Source of the DNA: Cesiribacteraceae bacterium YIM B00369
GTDB lineage: Bacteria; Bacteroidota; Bacteroidia; Cytophagales; Cyclobacteriaceae
Reading direction: 5' to 3'
NCBI GenBank assembly: GCA_017948555.1
Contig: JAFMYY010000007.1
Coordinates: 164,206 to 228,205, forward strand
DNA length: 64,000 nucleotides
Position 1 is the stretch's first letter, and each line of letters begins with the position of its first letter. Made by a program: the position numbers and the translations under genes. A model generated the notes under the pieces. The model ran no database searches. It was given only the letters and a program-made list of their open reading frames with translations, and had not been told where the DNA came from. Below, piece by piece: positions 8,599 to 17,225 of this stretch.

Positions 8599-9006
8599 TT
8601 AAATAAAATCCCGGCTCACAATTAATTTTTGAATATCGTCCTGGCTAAAAGGTTTTTGAAGATAACCAGCAAATTCAAAGCTTTTTGCTTTGCTCATATC
8701 TTTAGGATTGCTGGAGCTGGTAAGCATTACAATACTTACTTTATTAGTCCAATTCTGCTGCTGGTACTCTTCCATAAACTCGAAACCATCCATTACCGGC
8801 ATGTTAAGGTCAAGCAAAACCAGTATATGTCCTTTTTCGCCATCTTTTATTACAGGATGAGCGCGTATATAGTCAAGAGCCTGCCTGCCATCTGTTACAA
8901 CAGAAACGTCACGGGCAATATTCATTTCCGAAATCAGCGATTCGGTAATGAAATTACTGATTTCGTCATCATCAACTAATAAAATTGTTGTCAGTTTATC
9001 TTTCAT
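8599..9006 (-). CDS. CheY-like single-domain response regulator
   Basis: This 135-residue protein is a receiver domain only. Acidic residues Asp-Asp-Asp-Glu follow strand 1 (near 12-15), the phosphorylated Asp is in Leu-Leu-Asp-Leu-Asn-Met-Pro near residue 66, there is a Thr-Ser-Ser after strand 4, and Lys-Pro-Phe ends strand 5. There is no DNA-binding or enzymatic output domain, so it must pass its signal by protein contact. Its ATG lies inside the 3' end of the histidine kinase gene (11-bp overlap), which implies translational coupling and makes the kinase its likely phosphodonor. Confidence 0.93.
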   Translation of the reverse strand: MKDKLTTILLVDDDEISNFITESLISEMNIARDVSVVTDGRQALDYIRAHPVIKDGEKGHILVLLDLNMPVMDGFEFMEEYQQQNWTNKVSIVMLTSSSNPKDMSKAKSFEFAGYLQKPFSQDDIQKLIVSRDFI

Positions 9007-11650
9007 CAGGCAGAAAAATATTAAAGGTGGTTCCCTTTCCTATCCCGCTTTCAACTTCAATTCTTCCACCATTGTTTTCAATTATTCTTTTTACAATGTA
9101 AAGCCCCATTCCTGAGCCTTCAACTTTTTTATGGAGGCGCTTAAACAGAGAAAATATTTTTTCATACTGGTTTTCAGGAATACCTTCCCCATTATCGCTA
9201 ACGCTGATGAGCAGGCAGTGTTCCAGTTTTTGAGACCGGATAGTTACTACAGGCTCCCTTTCATCTGAGCGGTATTTAATAGCATTGGTAAGGAGGTTGT
9301 AAATAATACTTCTAAGATTTTTACGGTCAAAAGGTACCTCCTTTACCTCAAAAAAGGTATGTATAACAGCATTATTTTCCTGAACCAGCTGATGAATATC
9401 CTTCTGCACATCTTCCACCACTTCCGGAAGCTGTATTATTTCCCGTACTTCCTCATCAAGGTTCTTCTGCATTTTAGTAACATCGGAAAGGTCCTGTATA
9501 GTGGTTTTAAACCTTTCAATAGAGGTATGCATCATATCGAGCAGGTTTTGATCCTTTTCAGGTAGTTTATCCACTAATTTTTTATTCAGGAGAATCAGGA
9601 GCCCTTCCAGGTTTACGATAGGAACCTTCAGGTCGTGGGAGGCGGTATAAATAAAGTTATCCAGATCGGCATTAATGCGCTCCAGCTGCGAATTTTTTCT
9701 TTGCAATTCAGCGGTTCTTCTCATTACCTGCTCCTCCAGCTCATTGTTTGCCTCCTTCAACAGCTCTTCGGTTCTCACAAGCTCTTCATTTGTTTCGTGG
9801 AGCCTGAAGTTTGCCTGTATGGTGGCATCTTCGGCAAGTTTGCGGTCGTTAATATCTCTGGTAACGCCAATAATCTGTACCGGAAGCCCTTGGGCATTTC
9901 TGCGGAAAACATTGTAGCGTGCTGAAACCCAAATGTAATTTCCCTCTTTGGTATGTAGCCTGTATTCAACCTCTTTAAACTGAGTGCCGGTATAATCTTT
10001 AAATTCCATCAGAAAGTTAACAGCCTTTTCCATATCATCAGGATGGATCATTTTCTGCAAAAAGGCAGGATCCTTTCTCAGTTCTGCTATTTCTTCTTCC
10101 GAATATCCAAGCAGGCTGGTTAACTCCCTGTTGCCATACACATTTACCCTTTTATCAATATCAAAAATGGTAATTACATCGGGAGATGTATCTGTTATCT
10201 TCTGTATAAAATACTGTTCTTCCTGTAATTTTAAACCCGCCAGTTTCTGTTCAGTAATATCTAAGGCCGTACCCTGAAGCTTATAAACTGTCCCGTTCAT
10301 ATATACTGGCTTTCCATTTGAACGGATCCAGCGTATCTCTCCGTCAGGTCGTACTATTTTATGTTCAAAAGAATAGGGCTCTCCATCTTCAATTGCCTTA
10401 GCCACAGTGGCTTTTATCATTTCCCTGTCCTCTTCGTGTAATTTTTCCAGATAACCTTCGTAATCCAGGGAAAAATTCTCTTCCTGAATGCCATATATTC
10501 TTTTCATCTCTGCAGACCATTCCACATGGTTGCTGCTGATATGGAATTCAAAACTGCCAAGGTGGGCGATACTTTGAGCTTCTTCGAGTTGTTGTACAGA
10601 ATGTTCAAGCGATTCACGGGCCTCTTCAAGTTGTGCCAGGCTTTCCTGCAACTCTTCGTTTACGGCTTCAAGCTCTTCCCGTTGTTCTGTAAGCTCTTCA
10701 TTTGCTGCCTGAAGTTCCTCTTGTTGTTCTGTTAATTCTTCATTTGCAGTCTGCAGTTCCTCCTGGTGTTCTTTTAACCGTTCTTCCGTTTCAATGCGAT
10801 GGGTAATATCATGAATAACCGCCAGAACTCCTGTTGTGGCTCCGGATTCATTGAGTAAGGGAGTTATATTTGCTTCGTAATACCCTTCTCTGGAGGTGTA
10901 GGAATTAGAGGGCAGGTGGACAGTTTCGCCCCTGAGTGCCCGTTGAAAGGCAATTATAATCGGGCTGTTTGCGAGAGCGGGATAAATTTCCAGGATGTGT
11001 TTACCTAATACATCTTTTTTACTGAACCCCAGGCTTTTTTGCATAGCCGGATTCCATTCCGTTATTTTCATCGCGGTATCAAAAGCGAGTATACCTTCCT
11101 CGCTGGTGCGGATTAGCGAAGACAGAAACTGATTATTTTGATAAAGCTCTTTTTGCCGGATCTCTACATAAATCTGGAAAGCAATCCGCTCCAGAATCTG
11201 GTGAAATTTTTCCAGTTCCTGAAAAATAGAAATTATCTGATGGCAATCTGAGGTAAAATCGGGAAGTAATGCATAAATAGTTTGTTTACGGATGCTGTAA
11301 GAAAGAACAATATCTGCTATTTCAACCTCCTCGCGTCTTATTCCTTCTAACTTATCCTCTTTCCACTGAAGGAGCGATTCCTTTGCTTTGGTAAAAGCAG
11401 TATCTTCTATTACCTGTTCAAAGAAATCCTTTTGTCCTTTTAAAAAAACAGCAAAGAGTTCTTCTTCTGAAAGATGATGAAATAAACGAAGCAGGGGAAG
11501 GTTAAGCTCCTTTGATAGCTGTAAGTTTAATTCTGCAGCTTTCTTTAATTTAAATTCAATTATATAGGTGGCAAAAGCCTTAAATGTGGTGAAATTAAAT
11601 GGTTTGATTTTATCTGCCTCACGGGGCCCTGCTTTTTCGCCAATAGCCAT
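8996..11650 (-). CDS. Multi-PAS sensor histidine kinase
   Basis: This 884-residue kinase has no evident membrane segment. An all-helical N-terminal region of about 175 residues (possibly a sensor, not recognised) is followed by PAS1 (about 178-290), a Glu/Gln-rich coiled coil with three 14-residue repeats (297-338), PAS2 (about 360-465), PAS3 (about 475-605), a second coiled coil, a dimerisation domain with the phospho-accepting His in Ser-His-Asp-Leu-Lys-Val-Pro, and an ATPase domain. The ATPase shows the N box (Asn-Leu-Leu-Thr-Asn-Ala-Ile-Lys-Tyr), Asp-Asn-Gly-Glu-Gly and Gly-Ser-Gly-Met-Gly-Leu. The receiver gene overlaps its 3' end. It is probably a cytoplasmic redox, light or energy sensor, but the signal is unknown. 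Confidence 0.93.
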   Translation of the reverse strand: MAIGEKAGPREADKIKPFNFTTFKAFATYIIEFKLKKAAELNLQLSKELNLPLLRLFHHLSEEELFAVFLKGQKDFFEQVIEDTAFTKAKESLLQWKEDKLEGIRREEVEIADIVLSYSIRKQTIYALLPDFTSDCHQIISIFQELEKFHQILERIAFQIYVEIRQKELYQNNQFLSSLIRTSEEGILAFDTAMKITEWNPAMQKSLGFSKKDVLGKHILEIYPALANSPIIIAFQRALRGETVHLPSNSYTSREGYYEANITPLLNESGATTGVLAVIHDITHRIETEERLKEHQEELQTANEELTEQQEELQAANEELTEQREELEAVNEELQESLAQLEEARESLEHSVQQLEEAQSIAHLGSFEFHISSNHVEWSAEMKRIYGIQEENFSLDYEGYLEKLHEEDREMIKATVAKAIEDGEPYSFEHKIVRPDGEIRWIRSNGKPVYMNGTVYKLQGTALDITEQKLAGLKLQEEQYFIQKITDTSPDVITIFDIDKRVNVYGNRELTSLLGYSEEEIAELRKDPAFLQKMIHPDDMEKAVNFLMEFKDYTGTQFKEVEYRLHTKEGNYIWVSARYNVFRRNAQGLPVQIIGVTRDINDRKLAEDATIQANFRLHETNEELVRTEELLKEANNELEEQVMRRTAELQRKNSQLERINADLDNFIYTASHDLKVPIVNLEGLLILLNKKLVDKLPEKDQNLLDMMHTSIERFKTTIQDLSDVTKMQKNLDEEVREIIQLPEVVEDVQKDIHQLVQENNAVIHTFFEVKEVPFDRKNLRSIIYNLLTNAIKYRSDEREPVVTIRSQKLEHCLLISVSDNGEGIPENQYEKIFSLFKRLHKKVEGSGMGLYIVKRIIENNGGRIEVESGIGKGTTFNIFLPDER
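10637..10762 (-). repeat. Three 42-bp coding repeats in the kinase coiled coil
   Basis: Three tandem 42-bp units (10721-10762, 10679-10720, 10637-10678) encode 14-residue repeats of the form Glu-Glu-Leu-X3-Asn-Glu-Glu-Leu-X4, i.e. two heptads each. Repeat number could alter helical linker length between PAS1 and PAS2. Confidence 0.8.
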
Positions 11651-11815
11651 TTATAGAATTTAGTAAGTATTTTATGAACTGTTTTGCCTTACAGCTTTGC
11701 CAAATATAGTAGTTGAATGACAAAAATCACCCCTGTAAAGTTCGCTTCAGGAACAGGCAGGGGCAATTTTCCTACGAAATATAACTGATTTAGTTTCTTT
11801 ATCCTTGAGTTAAGA

Positions 11816-11850
11816 CCAAAAAAAATCCTGAACAAAAGATGTTCAGGATT
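11816..11850 (-). terminator. Terminator for the coiled-coil membrane protein gene
   Basis: An 11-bp perfect stem (11824-11834 with 11840-11850) is followed on the minus strand by a run of eight T. It lies 23 bases beyond the stop of the minus-strand gene starting at 12499. Confidence 0.8.
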
Positions 11851-11872
11851 ATGTTTATTTGCTTAGTCTTTT

Positions 11873-12499
11873 TTATTTATTTTTCTGAGAAGTTGCAAGA
11901 CGCTGGTTTAGCTCCTCAACTGTATTACGTTCAGTTTGTAAATCCCGCATGAGCTTGGTTTCTTTCTCGCGGGAACGATTTTTAAATTCATTAAATTCCT
12001 GATCAAGAGTATCGTATTCATTCCGTTTTTTTACGGCTACCCTGTTGCTGCTTTTATATTTCAAAATGGCAATTGCCAGTAAAATAAGAAGTACCAGTAT
12101 AATTCCCCAAACAATATAATTATAGGTTTCTTTTTCAATATCTATTCCCAGTAGCTGGGTATGAGCAATTTCATATTCATTCTGTTCCAGTGCTTCCTGG
12201 CGGCTTTCCAGTTCTTCCTTCAACCGGCTTATTTCCTGCTGCTGTGCATTAATTTTGTTTTGTGCCTCAAGTCTTCTTTGTTGGGCAGTGTAAATAGAAT
12301 CACGAACATTATTATAGAACTGATTCAGAAGGGTTTCTCTTACTACTTTGTACTCCTGGTAAGAATTTGAACTTTCTTTCATTGAGCGGAACTGCTCTTC
12401 AAGAGTATTGCTGCCTGGTGCATCGGTCTGTGCATAAGCTCCTGGTGCTGAAACTGCTAAAAAAAGCAGCATTACAATATATAACCTTGTAAGATTCAT
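11873..12499 (-). CDS. Envelope protein with coiled coil and one membrane helix
   Basis: I do not recognise a named family. The 208-residue product (from the ATG at 12499; an upstream in-frame ATG at 12523 adds eight residues) has a signal peptide ending near Ala-Tyr-Ala-Gln, a long Glu/Gln-rich coiled coil (about 65-110), a hydrophobic helix (about 127-149, Ile-Val-Trp-Gly-Ile then Leu/Ile-rich) and a second charged coiled coil to the end. This predicts a periplasmic coiled coil, one transmembrane helix and a cytoplasmic coiled coil. It is a single-gene unit with its own terminator. Confidence 0.75.
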   Translation of the reverse strand: MNLTRLYIVMLLFLAVSAPGAYAQTDAPGSNTLEEQFRSMKESSNSYQEYKVVRETLLNQFYNNVRDSIYTAQQRRLEAQNKINAQQQEISRLKEELESRQEALEQNEYEIAHTQLLGIDIEKETYNYIVWGIILVLLILLAIAILKYKSSNRVAVKKRNEYDTLDQEFNEFKNRSREKETKLMRDLQTERNTVEELNQRLATSQKNK

Positions 12500-12523
12500 A
12501 TAAATATTAAAAGTTAAATTCAA

Positions 12524-13025
12524 TCCCTGTTTTATTTTTCAAAAAGAAGGTTTTATCAGGAAATAGTCAAGCTTTTATTGTTTATATATTAAGCTTATAT
12601 CTGCTCCCCTGTTTTCCTCTTCCCAAAACCGTAACATTCTGTACAAACTCATTAACAATAAAAGTTCCCTATTATTGCACTTCTTTTTTCAGCTGGTGGA
12701 ATTTATTGAATTTTCACATTCCTGTTTTTGCATTGAACTCTGTTTTATCCATACTCCGTTTTGTATTTTATTTAGTGTAAGAGTTTAAAACCGGCTGTAT
12801 ATTGATTGTATATAGTATGGTGCAATAAACCAATACGGGCTCCGGATGTTTTTTTGTTTGGTTTTTTTGCGCCCTGTGGCAAGCCGGAACATGGTGGAAA
12901 AGGCAGTAGGGAAGTCCCTGACTAAAATATGATTGCAGTAAAATTTTGACCAGGCAGGCTGCTGCATTGCAAAAAATTAACTCAGGAGGAGCAGGAAATA
13001 AATTTCGCAAAGGTGCAAGTATTTA
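12524..13025. other. AT-rich gene-free stretch before tRNA-Leu
   Basis: I see no credible gene here. The short ORFs lack start signals and family-like composition. The divergent promoters of the minus-strand coiled-coil gene and the tRNA should lie in or next to this stretch. Confidence 0.5.
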
Positions 13026-13056
13026 TTTGTCCATAAGTTTTCTTATTGTATATTTG
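13026..13056 (+). promoter_or_regulatory. Consensus Bacteroidota promoter for tRNA-Leu
   Basis: TTTG (13026-13029), a 19-base spacer, then TATATTTG (13049-13056) matches the known Bacteroidota sigma-A consensus TTTG-N19-TAnnTTTG exactly. It ends 33 bases before the mature tRNA. Confidence 0.75.
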
Positions 13057-13089
13057 CATTCCAATAACAGCAGAATTACCTGCGATTAT

Positions 13090-13171
13090 GCGCAAGTGGC
13101 GAAATTGGTAGACGCGCGGTCCTCAGAAGGCCGTTTCTTCGGAAGTGGAAGTTCGACTCTTCTCTTGCGCA
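13090..13171 (+). tRNA. tRNA-Leu (anticodon CAG)
   Basis: The cloverleaf can be folded by hand. The acceptor stem GCGCAAG pairs with CTTGCGC, the D arm contains TTGGTAGA, and the 5-bp anticodon stem CGGTC/GGCCG holds the loop CTCAGAA with anticodon CAG (reads CTG). There is a long class II variable arm, and the T arm has loop TTCGACT. The discriminator is A and no CCA is encoded (CAA follows). The long variable arm and A73 fit leucine. Confidence 0.95.
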
Positions 13172-13177
13172 CAAATC

Positions 13178-13223
13178 AAACGAACAACTCAAAGATTTCC
13201 TGAGAGTTGTTCGTTTTTTTTTT
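13178..13223 (+). terminator. Terminator of tRNA-Leu
   Basis: A 13-bp perfect stem (13178-13190 with 13204-13216) is followed by a long T-run, seven bases after the tRNA. Confidence 0.85.
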
Positions 13224-13958
13224 GCTCTGTTTTGGCGGAGATCAGGTCGGGCAGGTAAAAAATAGCACCCGAATCGGGATACCTGGTTTATAGACTGGCT
13301 TTACATGGCGAAACCATATATTCACAATCGCTGAAAAATCCATTTTCAAAAGAACAGATAGTAGTGTGTGGCCCCCCCCCTTTTTAGGAATAAAACGGGT
13401 AGCCTGTATGTAATAAAATTAGAGCAATGTTATTTTTTTAGCTGCTGGTTGTGCGTATTGGGAAAATATTTTATTTTTTTATTGAATATGCTAATATTTA
13501 ATATTGATTTTTACTTGAATCCGGTTACTTTTTTACTTGACTGAGAGTATTTTTTTTTGAAAAAAATCAAGACTTCTCAACTGCGGCGAATGTTTTCTTT
13601 TAGATGATTTTTCTTTAACCTGTATGTTCTTTGGCGCAACAAAATTATTCAGACTTTTTATTTTTCCCTGGTTTTATTATATTTTCAGTTTTGTTAATCC
13701 GAATCAGGCACTATAGCCTTTCTGATATTAATTATCTTTCCGGAGGAGTTAACCTGATTAAGCACCCTGCTTTTTCAGGAAAATATTGAATTTCAGCAAA
13801 TTTTTAAAAAGTGCGGAAATGTTTTAAAGAAACAGAGGAACTGCCTCATTTCATTGGTCAGTAAGGTCCTTCCTGTTTTTATGTTCTTATTTCCCTGCGA
13901 TGTCTTTAGTTTTGTGCTTTCATAATTCTTTGATTCATAATAATTTAACATTAGGAAA
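13224..13958. other. Long AT-rich leader region before the surface protein gene
   Basis: No gene is visible in these 735 bases. A tract of nine C followed by five T lies at 13372-13385. A -7-like box TAGTTTTG (13907-13914) lies 45 bases before the start codon of the surface protein and is the likely promoter, although no clear TTTG sits at the expected distance upstream. The rest shows no structure I can name. Confidence 0.5.
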
Positions 13959-16847
13959 ATGATTAAGCGCAGGTCTTTAAGCTTGTTTGTGTTGTTGATT
14001 TTAAGCTCCTGTTGGCTTGAAGCGGCTACTTATTATATTAATTCAAATGGCAATGATAGTAATTCAGGTACTTCAGTTAATCAGGCCTGGGCAAGCATAT
14101 CAAGAGTTAACAGAATGATTTTCTCTGCCGGGGACGTGATTCTGTTTGAGGGAGGGAGTACCTTTCAGGGCTCGATCAGTTTCTCTCCTTTTAACAGAGG
14201 AACAGCTGAGCAGCCTATAGTGGTAGGTTCCTACGGAAATGGAAGGGCGACAATTAGCAGTGGTACTTCATCGGGACTAAGCGCATATAATACTGCCGGA
14301 TTTCATATTAAGGACCTTATTTTTAAGGGTTCAGGGAGGCAGTCCAATACTGGTTCAGGAATAGAGTTTTATATGGACCTGAGTAACCGGCATCTGAATT
14401 ATATAAATATTGACAAAGTAGATGTTTCCGGTTACCGCCAGGCAGGAATTATGGTTGGCAGCTGGAATGGTGCCAGCGGGTTCAGCAATATATCTATTAC
14501 CAACAGTGTTGCTCATAATAATGGTGAAGCCGGTATAGGAACTTTTGCAGAGGCTGTGCTCGGGCATAAAAATATCTATATAGGAAATTGTAAAGCATAC
14601 AATAACTCCGGATTACCTGAAAAAACCGACAGCCATAGTGGCAGCGGTATTGTACTTGGCGGTGTAGACGGCGGAGTAATTGAATACAGCGAAGCTTATA
14701 ATAACGGGTGGCTGAACGCCTGGCGCGATGGTGGCCCGGTGGGTATATGGGCTTACCAGTGTAATAACATAACCATTCAGCACAACGAATCTCATCATAA
14801 CAGAACCGGCACCACAAAAGATGGAGGTGGCTTTGATGTGGATGGAGGTTGTACGAACACAATACTGCAGTACAATTATTCGCACGATAATGAAGGTGCC
14901 GGCTATCTGGTAGCCCAGTTTAATAATGCACCTCCCATGAATAACATCACTATACGCTATAACATAAGTGAGAATGATGGCAGGAAAAACGGATATGGCG
15001 CAATTCATCTGTGGTCTTCAGGAGCTAATGGCGGAATCAGAAATCTTGATATTTACAATAACAGTGTTTACCTCAGCCCTGCTTCAGGTGGGCAGGCTCC
15101 AAGAGCTTTTTTCGCACAAAGCGGAGGCATCCATTCCACCAGAGTCATGAATAATATTTTCCAGACTACTGCCGGGCTGCCGTTGGTGCAGGCACAACAG
15201 GGAAGTGGACTTTCCTTTGAAGGAAATAACTATTGGGCATCGGGAAAGGAAACTAAATTTATATGGGGCAGCACCACTTACACCAGTCTTGCAGCATGGC
15301 AGCAGGCAAGCGGACAGGAGAAACGCAATGGAAATTCCAGAGGTACTGTACTTGATCCTGAATTTGAAAACCCCGGAACGGGTATCCATATTGGAGACCA
15401 AAAACGGTTAAATACCCTGAGTGGATATAAACTTAAGGAAAGCACTGCTTTGGCGGGCCATGCCATGGACCGGAGTGAATACTATGGTATTGAAGTGGGC
15501 AAAATTGATTTCTGGGGAAACAGTCTTGGACAGGAAGAAAAGCTGGTTCCCGGAGCTTATAAGGCAGCTATTAATATTCAGCCTGATGAAGATATAGAAG
15601 AAGCAATTGAGGATGAATTTATTGTGGAAGAAGGGAGCGGCCTGTCTTATTCCTACTATGAAGGCAAGTGGAGCCAGCTCCCTGATTTTTCCCGCCTGGA
15701 GCCAAAGAAGCAAGGTACAATAAGTGGTTTCAGTCTGGAGCCGCGCGACCGTCAGGATTTCTTTGCTTTTGTGTACGAAGGCTATATCACCGTACCAACT
15801 GCGGGAACCTATACATTTTATGCTAATTCAGATGATGGTTCGCAATTATTTATTAACGGGAAGATGGTAGTGGATAATGATGGCGGACATTCTGCCAGGG
15901 AGAGATCAGGCAGTGTTTATCTTTCTGCAGGAAAACACCCGATAAAGGTAAGTTATTTTGAAGGATGGGGTGATAATGTTCTGGAAGTAAGTTACCAGGG
16001 CCCCGGCATAGAGAAGCAGATTATTCCGGCTTCGGTTTTATCTTCTTCTCAATCTTCTTCTTCTCCGTCTCTTACTTCTGTTCCGCAGGTGGAAAGCGGC
16101 CTGTCTTATTCCTATTATGAAGGCAAGTGGAGCCAGCTCCCTGATTTTTCCGGTCTGGAGCCAAAGAAGCAGGGTACAATAGGTGGATTTAGTCTGGAGC
16201 CACGTTTACGTCAGGATTTCTTTGCTTTTGTTTATGAAGGTTATATCAGAATATCAGCTTCCGGAACCTATACGTTTTACGTTAATTCAGATGATGGTTC
16301 GCAGTTATTTATCAACGGGAAGATGATAGTGGATAATGATGGCGGACACTCTGCCAGGGAGAGATCAGGCAGTGTTTATCTTTCTGCAGGAGATCATCCG
16401 ATAAAGGTAAGCTATTTTGAAGGATGGGGTGATAATGTTCTGGAAGTAAGTTATCAGGGTCCCGGCATAGCGAAGCAAGCCATCCCTGGAGAAAAACTTT
16501 ATTCTAAAAAGGCTTTATCGCAGGATGGAGGCAATATTGCTGCTGCCAGGTTTGATAATGAAGGCGCCATCAGCCTTTCTTCAAAAGGAACTGTTAATTA
16601 CATTTTGTATCCTAACCCTGTGGAGCGGGAGCTTAATATTAAATTTGATAATGTTCCGGATACAGAAGTAATATATGCTATATATAATATAAATGGTGCT
16701 TTAATACTGACGGGAGAACTTAATGTTAAAAACTTTCAGGGAACTGAAATAGTGGATTTGCAAACCTTAAAAGCTGGATTTTATATCATTAAATTAACTG
16801 AGGGTAATAAGGTTCTGGAAAATAAATCATTTATAAAGATAAAGTAG
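13959..16847 (+). CDS. Secreted beta-helix protein with two PA14 domains and T9SS sorting signal
   Basis: This 962-residue surface or secreted protein has a signal peptide (1-22), then Tyr-Tyr-Ile-Asn-Ser-Asn-Gly-Asn-Asp-Ser-Asn-Ser-Gly, typical of DUF1565-type openings of right-handed parallel beta-helix proteins. Asn/Gly-rich beta-helix repeats fill about 70-500. Two PA14 domains follow (about 560-690 and 713-845), each with the Asn-Ser-Asp-Asp-Gly-Ser-Gln-Leu-Phe-Ile-Asn-Gly core. The C-terminal type A T9SS sorting domain (about 880-962) has Tyr-Pro-Asn-Pro-Val and ends Lys-Ser-Phe-Ile-Lys-Ile-Lys. The beta-helix suggests a polysaccharide lyase or other glycan-active enzyme, and PA14 suggests carbohydrate binding, but no catalytic residues can be pinned down. 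T9SS export fits the gliding genes elsewhere in the window. Confidence 0.9.
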   Translation: MIKRRSLSLFVLLILSSCWLEAATYYINSNGNDSNSGTSVNQAWASISRVNRMIFSAGDVILFEGGSTFQGSISFSPFNRGTAEQPIVVGSYGNGRATISSGTSSGLSAYNTAGFHIKDLIFKGSGRQSNTGSGIEFYMDLSNRHLNYINIDKVDVSGYRQAGIMVGSWNGASGFSNISITNSVAHNNGEAGIGTFAEAVLGHKNIYIGNCKAYNNSGLPEKTDSHSGSGIVLGGVDGGVIEYSEAYNNGWLNAWRDGGPVGIWAYQCNNITIQHNESHHNRTGTTKDGGGFDVDGGCTNTILQYNYSHDNEGAGYLVAQFNNAPPMNNITIRYNISENDGRKNGYGAIHLWSSGANGGIRNLDIYNNSVYLSPASGGQAPRAFFAQSGGIHSTRVMNNIFQTTAGLPLVQAQQGSGLSFEGNNYWASGKETKFIWGSTTYTSLAAWQQASGQEKRNGNSRGTVLDPEFENPGTGIHIGDQKRLNTLSGYKLKESTALAGHAMDRSEYYGIEVGKIDFWGNSLGQEEKLVPGAYKAAINIQPDEDIEEAIEDEFIVEEGSGLSYSYYEGKWSQLPDFSRLEPKKQGTISGFSLEPRDRQDFFAFVYEGYITVPTAGTYTFYANSDDGSQLFINGKMVVDNDGGHSARERSGSVYLSAGKHPIKVSYFEGWGDNVLEVSYQGPGIEKQIIPASVLSSSQSSSSPSLTSVPQVESGLSYSYYEGKWSQLPDFSGLEPKKQGTIGGFSLEPRLRQDFFAFVYEGYIRISASGTYTFYVNSDDGSQLFINGKMIVDNDGGHSARERSGSVYLSAGDHPIKVSYFEGWGDNVLEVSYQGPGIAKQAIPGEKLYSKKALSQDGGNIAAARFDNEGAISLSSKGTVNYILYPNPVERELNIKFDNVPDTEVIYAIYNINGALILTGELNVKNFQGTEIVDLQTLKAGFYIIKLTEGNKVLENKSFIKIK
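15636..16482 (+). repeat. Tandem PA14-encoding repeat, 459-bp offset
   Basis: Two copies (from 15636 and from 16095) are offset by exactly 459 bp (153 codons) and nearly identical over long runs at DNA level, joined by a Ser/Pro-rich linker. The similarity extends to silent positions, which implies recent duplication or gene conversion. Confidence 0.9.
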
Positions 16848-16851
16848 CCTG

Positions 16852-16876
16852 ATATATATATATAGAGAGAGAGAGA
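16852..16876. repeat. Dinucleotide repeat (AT)n then (AG)n
   Basis: Six TA-type and about six AG-type steps lie directly after the surface protein stop codon, before its terminator. Confidence 0.8.
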
Positions 16877-17008
16877 TAGTCAGATTACATATATGCCGGA
16901 CCAGTGGCTACTTAACCTGACCGGATAGTTTTAAAACCGGGAGAATGAGAAGGGCAGATTACATGCAGTTCCTCTTGAAGCAGGCCTTACCGGAAGGCAA
17001 TTGCAGGC

Positions 17009-17053
17009 AAAGCGGATAACTCTGAAAGTTTCAGGTGTTGTCCGCTTTTTTGT
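17009..17053 (+). terminator. Terminator after the surface protein gene
   Basis: The stem AAGCGGA (17010-17016) pairs with TCCGCTT (17041-17047), with inner TCTGAAA/TTTCAGG pairing, followed by a T-run. Confidence 0.75.
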
Positions 17054-17120
17054 TTCATAATCTTTTGCTGTCTCATATATTGTCCCTGCTTATAGCTTAG
17101 CTGCACATTATACTTAGTCC

Positions 17121-17140
17121 CACTACTACTTCTAGTAGTG
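17121..17140. promoter_or_regulatory. Inverted repeat upstream of the TonB receptor gene
   Basis: A perfect 8-bp inverted repeat CACTACTA-N4-TAGTAGTG, flanked by a further ACTAAAAGTAG word, lies about 85 bases before the TonB receptor start. It is a candidate operator or 5'-leader hairpin for a regulated uptake locus; the regulator is unknown. Confidence 0.4.
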
Positions 17141-17225
17141 TAATTTTACTAAAAGTAGCAGTTGCCTTGCACTCAGGATGGCGGTACATTTGTCTTAATT
17201 AAAATTAGTCTAAATAAAGGACAAG

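Noticed and set aside
12946..13203. An 85-codon ORF running through tRNA-Leu
   Set aside because: It covers the tRNA and its terminator and its translation shows only tRNA-derived sequence at the end.
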